Positions 14,908-24,024 of a stretch of DNA of 27,504 nucleotides are shown in pieces. The notes below the pieces were generated by a model that ran no database searches, was not told the DNA's origin, and saw nothing but the letters and a program-made list of their open reading frames with translations. Source of the DNA: JBATTK01 sp049670505 (GTDB taxonomy: Bacteria; Bacteroidota; Bacteroidia; Flavobacteriales; Flavobacteriaceae); the NCBI GenBank assembly GCA_049670505.1, contig JBATTK010000021.1:1-27504 (forward strand), read 5' to 3'. How positions within the stretch are numbered: position 1 is the stretch's first letter; every line of letters begins with the position of its first letter. The position numbers were made by a program, and so were the translations under genes.

Positions 14908-16253
14908 AAATTATCATTGCAGGAGCTGGTGAAGTAGGATTTCATTTGGCAAAACTCCTTTCTTATGAATCCCAAGATATAACGTTAATAGACTGTAATA
15001 AGGAAAGTCTGGCATATGCGGATACCCATTTGGATATTAGGGTACTTAAGGGAGATGCTACTTCTATTTCCGTATTAAAGGATGCAAAGGTCAACACGTC
15101 CGATTTGGTCATTGGGGTAACTTCTTCCGAAACCACTAACCTCACCCTTTGTTTATTGGCAAAACAGTTGGGGTGCAAAAGAACAATAGCAAGGATATCC
15201 AATACAGAATTTGTAGATAATAGGGAAGCGATAAACTTTCCGGAATTGGGAATAGACGAGCTTATCTCCCCAGAAGAACTTGCCGCAACGGAGATACAGC
15301 TTCTGTTGAATCAGTCTGCTTTTAATGACACCTACGAGTTTGAGGAAGGGACCTTGATCATGATCGGGGTTTCCTTGCCCAAAACAGCACCATTTGTGGG
15401 GAAGATGGTCAAAGAAGCTGCCAAAATATTTCCGGAGCTTCATTTTATGCCGATCGCTATGCAGCGTACCGGCACTCAATACACATTGATTCCAAGGGGC
15501 GATACTATTTTTAAGGAAGAAGACCAAGTATATTTTATAACACTAAAAGAAGGAGTAGATGAACTATATAAACTTACTGGAAAGGAGAAAAAGGACATAA
15601 AAAATGTGATGATCCTTGGGGGTAGTAAGGTCGGAACTAAAACGGCAAGGGATTTATGTATTAAAAAATTCAATGTAAAACTTATTGAAAAGGACAAGGA
15701 CAAAGCTTTTGATATTGCAGATGATCTCCCCAATGCTCTGGTTATTAACGGTGATGGCAGGAATGTAGAATTGTTGGAAGAGGAAAGCTTGGAGTCTATG
15801 GACGCATTTATCGCAGTGACGGGAAACTCCGAGACCAATATTATGTCCTGTCTGGTAGCAAAGTCAAAACATATTAAAAAGACTATAGCACTAGTGGAAA
15901 ATATGGACTATTTTCAATTGTCCCAATCCATAGGGATCGACACCCTGATCAATAAAAAATTATTGGCCGCAAATAATATATTCAGGTACATCCGTAAGGG
16001 AGAGGTGGTAGCAATGACACGTCTGAATAATCTGAACGCGGAAATCTTGGAGTTTGAAGTGAAACCTACTTCCGAAGTCAACGGTAAAATAATCCGTGAA
16101 TTGGATTTCCCACGGGCGGCAACGATAGGTGGTGTGGTTCGTAAAGGGGAAGGAATCATCGCCTTGGGGGATTTTGAAATTATGGAGGGTGATAGGGTAG
16201 TGGTATGTTGCTTACCACGGGCCATTCCCAAAATAGAAAAGTTGTTCCTTTAA
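14904..16253 (+). CDS. trkA: Trk potassium uptake regulatory subunit TrkA
   Basis: The 449-residue protein has two tandem RCK units: N-domain 1 (G-A-G-E-V-G at 7-12), C-domain 1 (about 135-220), N-domain 2 (I-L-G-G-S-K-V-G, about 234-241) and C-domain 2 (about 370-449). It is a peripheral, nucleotide-binding gating subunit of the Trk K+ transporter on the cytoplasmic face. trkH follows after a single base, so the two are co-transcribed and made together. A 34-codon ORF overlaps its start codon. Confidence 0.96.
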   Translation: MKIIIAGAGEVGFHLAKLLSYESQDITLIDCNKESLAYADTHLDIRVLKGDATSISVLKDAKVNTSDLVIGVTSSETTNLTLCLLAKQLGCKRTIARISNTEFVDNREAINFPELGIDELISPEELAATEIQLLLNQSAFNDTYEFEEGTLIMIGVSLPKTAPFVGKMVKEAAKIFPELHFMPIAMQRTGTQYTLIPRGDTIFKEEDQVYFITLKEGVDELYKLTGKEKKDIKNVMILGGSKVGTKTARDLCIKKFNVKLIEKDKDKAFDIADDLPNALVINGDGRNVELLEEESLESMDAFIAVTGNSETNIMSCLVAKSKHIKKTIALVENMDYFQLSQSIGIDTLINKKLLAANNIFRYIRKGEVVAMTRLNNLNAEILEFEVKPTSEVNGKIIRELDFPRAATIGGVVRKGEGIIALGDFEIMEGDRVVVCCLPRAIPKIEKLFL

Positions 16254-16254
16254 T

Positions 16255-17745
16255 ATGGCCTTAAATTCCAAAATAATCTTTCACCTCATGGGATTGCTGT
16301 TGTTGTTCAACGGCTTTTTTATGCTTTTGGCAGCTTTGGTAAGCGGTATCTATCAGGACGGTGTAACATTGGATATTACATTGGCCGCCATTGTTACCAT
16401 GCTTGTAGGGGTAATGGCCATGTTTTATACCAGGGGCCATGAGAAGGTAGTAAAGCGAAAAGAAGGATATATCATTGTTACCTTTGGATGGCTGGTCATG
16501 TCGGTTTCAGGTGTTTTACCCTATCTTTTTTCAGGGGCCATCCCTGATGCTACCAACGCTTTTTTTGAAACAATTTCTGGATATACAACTACAGGCGCCT
16601 CTATTCTAGACGATATCGAAGTCTTGCCCGAGGGTATACTTTTTTGGCGCAGCCTTACGCATTGGATCGGGGGAATGGGAATCATAGTATTGGCCATAGC
16701 CATACTACCCTTACTTGGAATAGGAGGGATGCAATTATTTGCGGCGGAAGCACCCGGGCCCAATGCGGACAAATTGCATCCGCGGATTACGGATACGGCC
16801 AAAAGGTTATGGCTTATTTACTTTGGATATACCGTTGCCGAAACGGTATTGTTGAACTTGGCGGGCATGTCCTTTTTCGATGCAATAAATCATTCCCTAG
16901 CTACCTTGTCCACCGGTGGTTTCTCTACCAAAAACGCTAGTTTGGCCTATTGGAACGATCAACCTTTGATACAGTATATCGTTATATTCTTCATGTTTTT
17001 GGCGGGCAGCAATTTTGTATTGAGCTATTTTGCCTTTAAAGGAAAGGTACAACGAATTATAAAAGATGAGGAATTTAAGTTTTATGCGGGGTTTATTTTG
17101 TTGTTTACCATCATAGCCACCTTGGTCATCTATTATAAGGCCAATGTTCCGGTTTCGGACTATCACCCCATGGTTGTGGGACAGGGAGAAAGTTCTTTTA
17201 GACATGCATTCTTCCAGGTATTGGCAATTGTGACCACTACCGGTTTTGTGACGGCCGATTTTACCAACTGGACACCTTTTTTGACCGTTTTCTTTTTTGG
17301 ACTGATGTTTTTAGGTGGATCGGCGGGTTCTACCGCAGGCGGAATAAAGGTAATGCGCCATCTATTAATTATCAAGAACGGACTTCTGGAATTTAAAAGA
17401 ACATTACATCCCAATGCGATTATTCCGGTGAGATACAACAATAAAACGGTACGGGAACATATTGTCTATAATATTATCGGTTTTTTTGTACTCTATATGC
17501 TGACGTTTATCATAGGATCTCTGGTTTTAGGCCTGTTAGGGCTGGATTTCCAATCCGCCATAGGAGGTGCCGCATCGTCTTTGGGAAATGTGGGACCGGC
17601 CTTGGGTAGCCTTAATCCGGTAAGTAATTTCAATGGACTCCCCGCTCTGGGGAAATGGTGGTGTGGATTTTTAATGTTATTAGGGAGGTTGGAACTATTT
17701 ACCGTTTTGATTTTGTTGACTCCCTATTTTTGGAAACGGACATAA
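16255..17745 (+). CDS. trkH: Trk potassium transporter membrane subunit TrkH
   Basis: The 496-residue polytopic membrane protein has the four pore loops of the SKT superfamily. The selectivity-filter words are T-T-T-G-A-S, S-T-G-G-F-S, T-T-T-G-F-V and N-V-G-P, and the intramembrane-loop region G-G-S-A-G-S-T-A-G-G-I-K is conserved. It forms the K+ channel gated by TrkA. Its ATG is one base after the trkA stop. It is convergent with the aminotransferase gene, and I find no strong terminator hairpin in the 186 bp between them. Confidence 0.96.
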   Translation: MALNSKIIFHLMGLLLLFNGFFMLLAALVSGIYQDGVTLDITLAAIVTMLVGVMAMFYTRGHEKVVKRKEGYIIVTFGWLVMSVSGVLPYLFSGAIPDATNAFFETISGYTTTGASILDDIEVLPEGILFWRSLTHWIGGMGIIVLAIAILPLLGIGGMQLFAAEAPGPNADKLHPRITDTAKRLWLIYFGYTVAETVLLNLAGMSFFDAINHSLATLSTGGFSTKNASLAYWNDQPLIQYIVIFFMFLAGSNFVLSYFAFKGKVQRIIKDEEFKFYAGFILLFTIIATLVIYYKANVPVSDYHPMVVGQGESSFRHAFFQVLAIVTTTGFVTADFTNWTPFLTVFFFGLMFLGGSAGSTAGGIKVMRHLLIIKNGLLEFKRTLHPNAIIPVRYNNKTVREHIVYNIIGFFVLYMLTFIIGSLVLGLLGLDFQSAIGGAASSLGNVGPALGSLNPVSNFNGLPALGKWWCGFLMLLGRLELFTVLILLTPYFWKRT

Positions 17746-17931
17746 ATAACGTTCACTTACTTCCTAACACCTTGCCGTTTCCATAGTAGCTATCCATAGT
17801 TGGACGTTGCTATAAAATATGGCTGATCGGAATTCTCTTTTTACTCTCCCAAAGGGAAAAGAAACTACCAAGAACCATAAAGTAGCAATAGACTTCAAAT
17901 AGCAGGTACCTCAATTGCCATCAACGGAAAA

Positions 17932-19116
17932 TTACAAAACCGCTTTTATCCTTGAAACTGCTTCTCGCAACTCCTTTTCCGATGCAGCATACGAAATACG
18001 GATACAATTTGGGTTTCCAAAAGCTTCTCCGGTTACCGTAGCTACGTTGGCATGTTCCAGCAAATACAATGTAAAATCCGACGCATTATGAATGTCAGTT
18101 CCATTTAAGGTTTTTCCAAAGAAACTGGAGATATCTGGAAATACATAGAAAGCGCCCTCGGGTATGTTTAATTTAAATCCGTCGATCTCTCCCAAAAGTT
18201 CCAATACAAGGTTACGCCTTTTATGAAACTCTTCGATCATGTATTGAATTTTACTCACCGGAGCCTCCAATGCCGCAATCGTGGATCTTTGTCCAATAGC
18301 ATTGGCACCACTTGTGATCTGCCCTTGAAATTTTGTACATGCTTTGGCGATCCATTCTGCAGCACCAATATATCCTATACGCCATCCGGTCATGGCAAAT
18401 GCCTTGGATACCCCGTTCACGGTAACGGTCCTGTCATACATACCATCAATTCCTGCAATGCTGACATGTTTACCGGCAAAATTGATATGTTCGTAAATTT
18501 CGTCGGAGACTATATAAATGTTGGGGTGTTTTCTCAATATGACGGCCAGCCCTTCCAATTCTTCCCGGCTATAGACCGAACCACTGGGATTACAGGGAGA
18601 ACTGAACCAGAGCATCTTGGTCTTGGGCGTAATGGCCTTTTCCAACTGCTCGGGCGTCATCTTAAAATCCGTATCGATGCTGGTAGGAACCTGAACGGGT
18701 ACCCCCTCGGCAATCTTTACAATATCACTATAACTTACCCAAAAAGGTGCAGGCAAGATCACTTCGTCCCCTTTATTCAACATAATCATGGCAACATTGG
18801 CCAAGGATTGTTTTGCTCCTGTTGATACAACAATCTGGTTGATGCCATAATCTAAGTTATTATCGCGCTTGAATTTATTGGAAATGGCCTGTTTTAAATC
18901 GGCATAACCATCAACGGGTGAATAACTACTATAATTTTGATCAATAGCTTCTTTGGCCGCATCCTTCACAAAATCCGGAATATTAAAATCAGGTTCCCCT
19001 AAGCTTAGGCCTATGATATCTTTTCCTTGGTTTTTTAATTCCCTTGCTTTTGCCGCCATAGCCAAGGTGGCCGAAGTAGACATGTTTTTAATTCTATCGG
19101 ATAAGTGGTCGCTCAT
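17932..19116 (-). CDS. aspC: pyridoxal-phosphate aminotransferase class I, aspartate aminotransferase type
   Basis: The 394-residue protein belongs to the fold-type I, subgroup I-gamma aspartate aminotransferases. It shows S-L-G-E-P-D-F near the N-terminus, S-P-C-N-P-S-G, S-D-E-I-Y-E, the Schiff-base lysine in V-S-K-A-F-A-M-T-G-W-R (Lys238), and the C-terminal substrate arginine in C-I-R-I-S-Y-A. It should interconvert aspartate/2-oxoglutarate and oxaloacetate/glutamate in the cytoplasm, though prephenate or another acceptor is possible in this subgroup. It starts 13 bp after the desaturase stop and may be co-transcribed with it. Confidence 0.93.
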   Translation of the reverse strand: MSDHLSDRIKNMSTSATLAMAAKARELKNQGKDIIGLSLGEPDFNIPDFVKDAAKEAIDQNYSSYSPVDGYADLKQAISNKFKRDNNLDYGINQIVVSTGAKQSLANVAMIMLNKGDEVILPAPFWVSYSDIVKIAEGVPVQVPTSIDTDFKMTPEQLEKAITPKTKMLWFSSPCNPSGSVYSREELEGLAVILRKHPNIYIVSDEIYEHINFAGKHVSIAGIDGMYDRTVTVNGVSKAFAMTGWRIGYIGAAEWIAKACTKFQGQITSGANAIGQRSTIAALEAPVSKIQYMIEEFHKRRNLVLELLGEIDGFKLNIPEGAFYVFPDISSFFGKTLNGTDIHNASDFTLYLLEHANVATVTGEAFGNPNCIRISYAASEKELREAVSRIKAVL

Positions 19117-19129
19117 TTGCTGATTAAAT

Positions 19130-20233
19130 TTATTGGTACTGTAAGGTGGGTTCTTTACCCAATTCCTTTAAATGTTTGAAGTGCGAAATTATAGCTTTTC
19201 TCGTAGTTTTATACTCGTTGTAGGGTAAATTAAACTCTTTTGCCGTCTGTTTCACAATTTTGGAAATATTTGTGTAATGGACATGACTGATATTGGGAAA
19301 AATATGATGTTCCACCTGATGGTTCAAACCACCTGTAAACCAGTTGACAATACGGTTTTTGGTTCCAAAATTAACCGTTGTGAACAATTGGTGTATGGCC
19401 CAAGTGTTTTTCATGGTACCGCTTTCATCGGGCAAAGGTGTATCGGCATCATCCACTACATGTGCCAACTGAAAGGTAACGCTTAGAATTACCCCGGCTA
19501 CATAATGCATAATAAAGAACCCTATTAGAATTTGCCACCAAGCAATGTCAACAAGCAGGATCGGAAGCACGATCCATACGGTAATATAGAGTAATTTCGT
19601 AATCACCAAAGTACTCCAATTGATTGCCTGATTTGGAAGTTTTCCGTAAGATAGCTTACGTTTCATGTACCGATACATTTGTTGAAAATCCGTAGTGATG
19701 GCCCAGTTAAACGTAAGCAGGCCATATAGGAAAACGGAATAGTAATGCTGAAATTTATGGTGTTTATGCCATTTGGCATGTTTGGAAAAACGAAGTATCC
19801 TACCGGCCTCCAAATCCTCATCGTGTTCATGGATATTGGTATAGGTATGATGTAGAACATTATGTTGAACCTGCCAATTATATACATTGCCGGCAAGAAT
19901 ATAAATACTGCTACCCATTAATTTATTTACCCATTTCTTATTGGAATAGGAACCGTGGTTGCCATCGTGCATCACATTCATCCCAACCCCGGCCATTCCA
20001 ACACCCATTACGATGGTTAAGAGTACATTGGCCCAAACAGGAAGATTTAATGTCAATATTAAAAAGTAGGGAGTCAAAAAAACAGCGAACATAATAACAG
20101 TTTTCAGATGCAATCGCCAGTTCCCTGTTTTCTTTAGCTTATTTTCCTTAAAATAGTCATTGACCCTTTTGTTCAGGGTTCTGAAGAACTGGGCGGAATC
20201 TTGTCGGGAAAATTTAATGATGCTTTTGTCCAT
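19130..20233 (-). CDS. membrane fatty acid desaturase (acyl-CoA/acyl-lipid type)
   Basis: The protein has 367 residues from ATG 20233 (MDKSIIKF); ATG 20242 would add three residues. It has the three histidine boxes of membrane di-iron desaturases: H-D-G-N-H (about 89-93), H-N-V-L-H-H (about 124-129) and the front-end form Q-V-E-H-H near residue 310. There are four or more hydrophobic segments. No N-terminal cytochrome b5 domain is present, so a separate electron donor is needed. The Q-x-x-H-H third box points to the delta-5/delta-6-like (linoleoyl-CoA desaturase annotation) group rather than delta-9, but regioselectivity cannot be read from sequence. A weak TATATTTA box lies at 20251-20258. 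Membrane fluidity control is the likely role. Confidence 0.92.
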   Translation of the reverse strand: MDKSIIKFSRQDSAQFFRTLNKRVNDYFKENKLKKTGNWRLHLKTVIMFAVFLTPYFLILTLNLPVWANVLLTIVMGVGMAGVGMNVMHDGNHGSYSNKKWVNKLMGSSIYILAGNVYNWQVQHNVLHHTYTNIHEHDEDLEAGRILRFSKHAKWHKHHKFQHYYSVFLYGLLTFNWAITTDFQQMYRYMKRKLSYGKLPNQAINWSTLVITKLLYITVWIVLPILLVDIAWWQILIGFFIMHYVAGVILSVTFQLAHVVDDADTPLPDESGTMKNTWAIHQLFTTVNFGTKNRIVNWFTGGLNHQVEHHIFPNISHVHYTNISKIVKQTAKEFNLPYNEYKTTRKAIISHFKHLKELGKEPTLQYQ

Positions 20234-20325
20234 ATACTGCATTTTTTATGTAAATATAACGGAATTATATGCTTTTTAATACCACAGGGTTTGCAAATGG
20301 GAAATATTTGTGAGTTTTAAAACGC

Positions 20326-20333
20326 TATTTTTG
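20326..20333 (+). promoter_or_regulatory. -7 promoter box TATTTTTG for rsmG
   Basis: An exact TAnnTTTG match, 19 bp before the rsmG ATG. A TTTG at 20307-20310 is closer than the usual -33 spacing. Confidence 0.6.
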
Positions 20334-20352
20334 TCAAAATACAAAAGTACGG

Positions 20353-20988
20353 ATGAAAGCCGATATAATCTTTAAATATTTCCCAAATTTGACCGAGATA
20401 CAGAGAAATCAGTTACTACAATTGGAACAGCTGTATCAAGATTGGAACCAAAAAATAAATGTAGTATCCAGAAAAGATATCGATGAGCTTTACCTGAGAC
20501 ATGTATTACATTCTTTGGGAATTGCGAAAATTCAACACTTTCATCCGGGCACTTCTATATTGGATGTGGGCACTGGAGGAGGGTTTCCAGGGATTCCGTT
20601 GGCCATTCTTTTTCCGGAAACCCATTTTACACTGGTCGATGCGATCGGAAAGAAAATCAAAGTAGTGGAAGAAGTAATTCAAGGCCTGGACATTGAGAAC
20701 GTAACCGCAAAACATACCCGTGTTGAGGATTTGAATATGCAATTTGATTTTATTGTCAGTAGGGCCGTAGCCGCTATGCCTACTTTTGCACACTGGGTAA
20801 AGGGAAAAATTAAAAAAGAATCCGTTCATGAACGCCGTAATGGCATCCTATATTTAAAAGGGGGCGATCTTTCGGAGGAATTAAAGGGTTATAGGACGGT
20901 GCAGATTTTTGAGCTGACGGATTATTTTCATGAAGATTTTTTCGAAACTAAAAAACTGGTATACTTGCCGGTGAAGTTTAAAGGTTGA
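20353..20988 (+). CDS. rsmG: 16S rRNA (guanine527-N7)-methyltransferase
   Basis: The 211-residue protein has the GidB/RsmG fold: N-terminal helices with W-N-Q-K-I-N-V-V-S-R (31-40), R-H-V-L-H-S-L (about 49-55), SAM motif I D-V-G-T-G-G-G-F-P-G-I-P-L-A (71-84) and V-S-R-A-V-A-A-M (about 134-141). It methylates N7 of G527 in 16S rRNA using SAM. Length and motif spacing are normal. It is monocistronic, divergent from the desaturase gene, and followed by a long gene-free region. Confidence 0.96.
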   Translation: MKADIIFKYFPNLTEIQRNQLLQLEQLYQDWNQKINVVSRKDIDELYLRHVLHSLGIAKIQHFHPGTSILDVGTGGGFPGIPLAILFPETHFTLVDAIGKKIKVVEEVIQGLDIENVTAKHTRVEDLNMQFDFIVSRAVAAMPTFAHWVKGKIKKESVHERRNGILYLKGGDLSEELKGYRTVQIFELTDYFHEDFFETKKLVYLPVKFKG

Positions 20989-21282
20989 TCCTTTACAGGC
21001 TTAGTATCCGATAATGCGCCTTTCTATACTTTCTGGCATAGATTTTTAAGGAACCCCAAATATGGATTTGAAGGCAGTGTGCCGTTATTTTAAATTTTTT
21101 ATAAGACGTTTCCCATTTCATCGCTAATCCATTGTTTACAGATGTAAAATTCGATTAATTACATTCAATTTACAATTAGTTAACGTTAAATTTACATAAA
21201 AAGTATAAGAAAACCTATTTTTCTGGTTTCAATTGTGAGTTGTAACGCTAATTGTGGCAGGGAGGCTTGCCAACCGTCACCG
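20989..21282. other. gene-free stretch after rsmG
   Basis: About 290 bp with no ORF of useful length on either strand. It is AT-rich in the middle (about 21080-21230). I see no clear terminator, no RNA gene and no exact TAnnTTTG box tied to a gene. It leads directly into the heptad-periodic region. Confidence 0.6.
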
Positions 21283-21632
21283 CCAACTGAAGACTATTTT
21301 TCCAAAGAGAAAAGACGAAAGACTGGAAATCAGTATTCAGTATTCAGTGATCGGTATGCGGTAATCTTTATTCAGAAACTAGAAGCTGGAAACTAGAAGT
21401 TGGAAACTGGAAACCAAACCCTTGAACCCATAACTATCAATTCATAATTCTGAATTTCAAAAACGAGAAACTATAAACGATACAACTGCAAACTGTAACT
21501 GCCTACTGAGGACTATCTTTCTTTCCAAAGACAAAAGACTGGAAATCAGTATTCAGAAACTAGGTACTGGAAATTAGAAGCTGGAAGCTGGAAATCAAAT
21601 TCCAAAAACCAATACCTTGAACCTTGAACCAA
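21283..21632. repeat. degenerate heptanucleotide-periodic region in two related blocks
   Basis: From 21322 the sequence can be cut into 7-base words that resemble each other for about 25 units (for example actggaa, ttcagta, gctggaa, actagaa, ccttgaa; rough consensus nnctgaa). A second block from about 21499 repeats the same order. The 20-base string gactggaaatcagtattcag occurs exactly at 21321-21340 and 21537-21556. The preceding segment (gaagactat...tccaaaga, about 21289-21308) recurs as gaggactat...tccaaaga (about 21507-21530). The block offset is 216 bp. There is no long ORF and no constant-repeat/variable-spacer structure, so it is not CRISPR. Confidence 0.75.
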
Positions 21633-21669
21633 AAACTAATAGGCATAGGAAAGGTCTATTGCAAGGATT

Positions 21670-22080
21670 TTAATTATCTATAACACAAACAAAATCTATC
21701 AAACAAGCGAAATCAGCAGGTCTCCAAATAACACAAAAATCCTTTAAATCATCCATAGATACATCGGTGCCGATAAACCCCAGGGATTCCCCTTCACAAT
21801 CAAAAACGGGGACTACCTTGTTTATTAACGGATTACAGTCTTCATATAGAAATACAGTTTGCCCTTCGAGGTCCGCAATAACGATATAGCAATATTTCAT
21901 ATCTTCGGAAGTACTTTGTTCACGATCAGAAATCTCGTCCCTTAACCAGACCAGATCTTCCAAAACATTTTCCACCGCACAGGCGGTAAGTTGTGCTTGG
22001 GCATTGTTATCATCGTCATCGGAACAGGATAGGCAAAAGAGCATACCAGAAAATAGGATAGCGGCTAACGTGCGTTTCAT
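21670..22080 (-). CDS. small lipoprotein, probably surface exposed
   Basis: A 136-residue protein with signal peptide M-K-R-T-L-A-A-I-L-F and lipobox L-S-C at about Cys19, followed at once by S-D-D-D-D-N-N. This very acidic stretch matches the flavobacterial signal for surface lipoproteins. The mature domain starts with a cysteine (T-A-C-A-V-E-N-V-L-E-D-L-V-W-L-R-D-E-I) and continues with Y-C-Y-I-V, V-F-L-Y-E-D-C-N-P-L, V-F-D-C-E-G-E-S-L-G-F-I-G, and three cysteines near the end. This pattern (E-D-L-x-W-L, then C-N, then V-x-D-C-x-G) recalls a Bacteroidota family of small lipoproteins of unknown function. The gene stands alone between the heptad-repeat region and pruA. Confidence 0.8.
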   Translation of the reverse strand: MKRTLAAILFSGMLFCLSCSDDDDNNAQAQLTACAVENVLEDLVWLRDEISDREQSTSEDMKYCYIVIADLEGQTVFLYEDCNPLINKVVPVFDCEGESLGFIGTDVSMDDLKDFCVIWRPADFACLIDFVCVIDN

Positions 22081-22278
22081 AGAAATCGTTTTCTTAAAGA
22101 TGAAGAAAGAAAAAAAGGTTGCTTAAGAACTGTTAGGTATTGCCTATCATTTGGATATTTTCAAGGTCGGGGCTGTTTGGAAAGCAAGGCGGATATTGGT
22201 ATTCAATGGTTTTGCCCGGGTTCTTTACTAGCTAAAGTGTTTATAGATATTCTCTCGTAAGCCAACGAAACGAATTTA

Positions 22279-22305
22279 AGGTCGGTCCAAGCAAAGTACC
22301 GACCT
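22279..22305 (-). terminator. probable terminator of pruA
   Basis: An 8-bp perfect stem (aggtcggt 22279-22286 with accgacct 22298-22305) with an 11-base loop lies 7 bp after the pruA stop. The T run on the minus side is weak (TTAAATT). Confidence 0.55.
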
Positions 22306-22312
22306 CATTTAA

Positions 22313-23941
22313 CTATCCTAAAAATGGATATCTGTAATCCTCCGGGGTAACAAAAGTTTCCTTGATCAATCGTGGTGATACCCAGCGCAATAGGTTCTGT
22401 GCGGAACCTGCTTTGTCATTGGTACCTGAAGCCCTGGCACCCCCAAAAGGTTGTTGTCCAACAACGGCACCTGTAGGCTTATCGTTGATATAAAAGTTCC
22501 CCGCACAATTTTGCAATACTTGGGTAGCCTCGTCAATGGCATAACGATCAGTTGATAGTACCGCACCCGTTAAGGCATATTCGGAAGTAGCGTCCACCAA
22601 TTTTAGGGTTTCGGACCAATCTTTGTCTTCATAAACATAAACGGTAACCACAGGGCCGAACAATTCGGTTTCCATAGTGGTATAGTTCGGGTCGGTAGTC
22701 AGGATTACCGTAGGGGCTATAAAATATCCTTTGGATTTGTCATAGTCTCCACCTGCAATGACCTTGGCATCTTTGTCAGCTTTTGCCTGATCTATGTATT
22801 TTGCAAGCTTATTAAAAGAGCCTTCGTGGATTACCGCTGTAATATAGTTGGACATATCTTCCGGCGATCCGGGTTTGTTGAAAGATGCGATATCCGCTTT
22901 TACAAAATCCAAAATTTCATTGGCAATGGATTGGGGCAAATATACCCTGGATGCCGCACTACATTTTTGACCTTGGAATTCAAATGCCCCACGAGTGATT
23001 GCCGTAGCCACCTGTTTTGGTTTAGCTGACGGATGGGCTATAATAAAATCCTTACCACCTGTTTCCCCAACTATTTTTGGATAGGTCTTATAGGTGTGGA
23101 TGTTGTTTCCGATCTGTCTCCACAACTCTTTGAAAACATGGGTAGAGCCTGTGAAATGGATGCCCGAAAAATCCGGACTTGCCAAAATAGTTTCGGTAAT
23201 CATTACGGGATCTCCATAGATGACATTGATTACACCATCGGGTAGACCTGCTTCCTTAAAAACATCCACGATGACCTTGGCCGAAAAAACCTGGCTATCA
23301 CTAGGTTTCCATACAACAACATTGCCCATCATGGCGGCGCTGGCCGGAAGGTTTCCGGCTATCGCGGTAAAATTAAAAGGTGTAATGGCATATACAAAAC
23401 CCTCTAACGGGCGATATTCCACACGGTTCCATATACCTTCGGCAGAATCAGGTTGCTCCTCATAAATCTGTGACATGTATTCCACATTGAAGCGAAGGAA
23501 ATCTATAAGCTCGCATGCGGCATCGATCTCCGCTTGGTGAATGGTTTTGGATTGTGCTATCATTGTGGCGGCATTGATCTTGGCACGGTAGGGACCGGCG
23601 ATCAGTTCCGCCGCTTTTAGGAAAATAGCGGCACGTTGCTCCCATGTGAGTTGGGCCCAATTTCCTCTGGCATCCAAGGCGGTGGCAATGGCCTCGGAAA
23701 CATGTTCTTTATCGGCAATATGATAGTGTCCAACACTATGTTGGTGATCGTGTGGCGGTGACATGGGCCTGGTGTTTCCCGTTCGTACTTCCTCGCCGCC
23801 TATGTATAACGGAATATCCTCTTCTCCGTTAAAATAAGCCTTGTATTGTTGCAGTACGGCTTCCCTTTCCGGAGTTCCGGGAGCGTAACTTTTAATAGGT
23901 TCGTTAAATGCTGTGGGGACCTGAAAAAATCCTTTACCCAT
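22313..23941 (-). CDS. pruA: L-glutamate gamma-semialdehyde dehydrogenase (1-pyrroline-5-carboxylate dehydrogenase)
   Basis: The 542-residue aldehyde dehydrogenase belongs to the long PruA group. It shows the N-terminal extension with Y-A-P-G-T-P-E-R, the oxyanion residue region T-P-F-N-F-T-A-I, V-W-K-P-S-D for cofactor binding, Glu293 in G-E-T-G-G-K-D, and the catalytic Cys327 in G-Q-K-C-S-A-A-S-R. It oxidises glutamate semialdehyde to glutamate with NAD+, the second step of proline breakdown. It is a stand-alone dehydrogenase, not fused to proline dehydrogenase, so a separate putA/prodh gene should lie elsewhere. A perfect -7 box lies 29 bp upstream and a hairpin follows the stop. Confidence 0.96.
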   Translation of the reverse strand: MGKGFFQVPTAFNEPIKSYAPGTPEREAVLQQYKAYFNGEEDIPLYIGGEEVRTGNTRPMSPPHDHQHSVGHYHIADKEHVSEAIATALDARGNWAQLTWEQRAAIFLKAAELIAGPYRAKINAATMIAQSKTIHQAEIDAACELIDFLRFNVEYMSQIYEEQPDSAEGIWNRVEYRPLEGFVYAITPFNFTAIAGNLPASAAMMGNVVVWKPSDSQVFSAKVIVDVFKEAGLPDGVINVIYGDPVMITETILASPDFSGIHFTGSTHVFKELWRQIGNNIHTYKTYPKIVGETGGKDFIIAHPSAKPKQVATAITRGAFEFQGQKCSAASRVYLPQSIANEILDFVKADIASFNKPGSPEDMSNYITAVIHEGSFNKLAKYIDQAKADKDAKVIAGGDYDKSKGYFIAPTVILTTDPNYTTMETELFGPVVTVYVYEDKDWSETLKLVDATSEYALTGAVLSTDRYAIDEATQVLQNCAGNFYINDKPTGAVVGQQPFGGARASGTNDKAGSAQNLLRWVSPRLIKETFVTPEDYRYPFLG

Positions 23942-23969
23942 GATTGTGTAATTTAAAAATTAGTCATGC

Positions 23970-23977
23970 CAAAGGTA
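23970..23977 (-). promoter_or_regulatory. -7 promoter box TACCTTTG for pruA
   Basis: The minus strand reads TACCTTTG, an exact TAnnTTTG match, 29 bp before the pruA ATG. Confidence 0.6.
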
Positions 23978-24024
23978 CTAAAACCAAAAAGGTTTATAAA
24001 ACAAAAAAGGGTTTGAAAAAAGGA

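Noticed and set aside
15153..15838. Minus-strand open frames inside trkA
   Set aside because: They are shadows of a well-supported trkA with both nucleotide-binding motifs; low-complexity antisense products.
17746..17931. Bidirectional terminator between trkH and the aminotransferase gene
   Set aside because: Only short interrupted complementarity (ccc/ggg with a bulge around 17851-17870); not convincing.
18223..18825. 200-codon plus-strand open frame
   Set aside because: It lies fully antisense to the aminotransferase gene, whose protein has all catalytic motifs; the antisense peptide has no recognisable pattern.
21283..21632. CRISPR array
   Set aside because: The units are degenerate 7-mers without constant repeats of 24-40 bp, without unique spacers and without cas genes.
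23981..23995. Terminator after apaG (aaacc/ggttt)
   Set aside because: 5-bp A/T-rich stem without a T run; could occur by chance in this AT-rich spacer.
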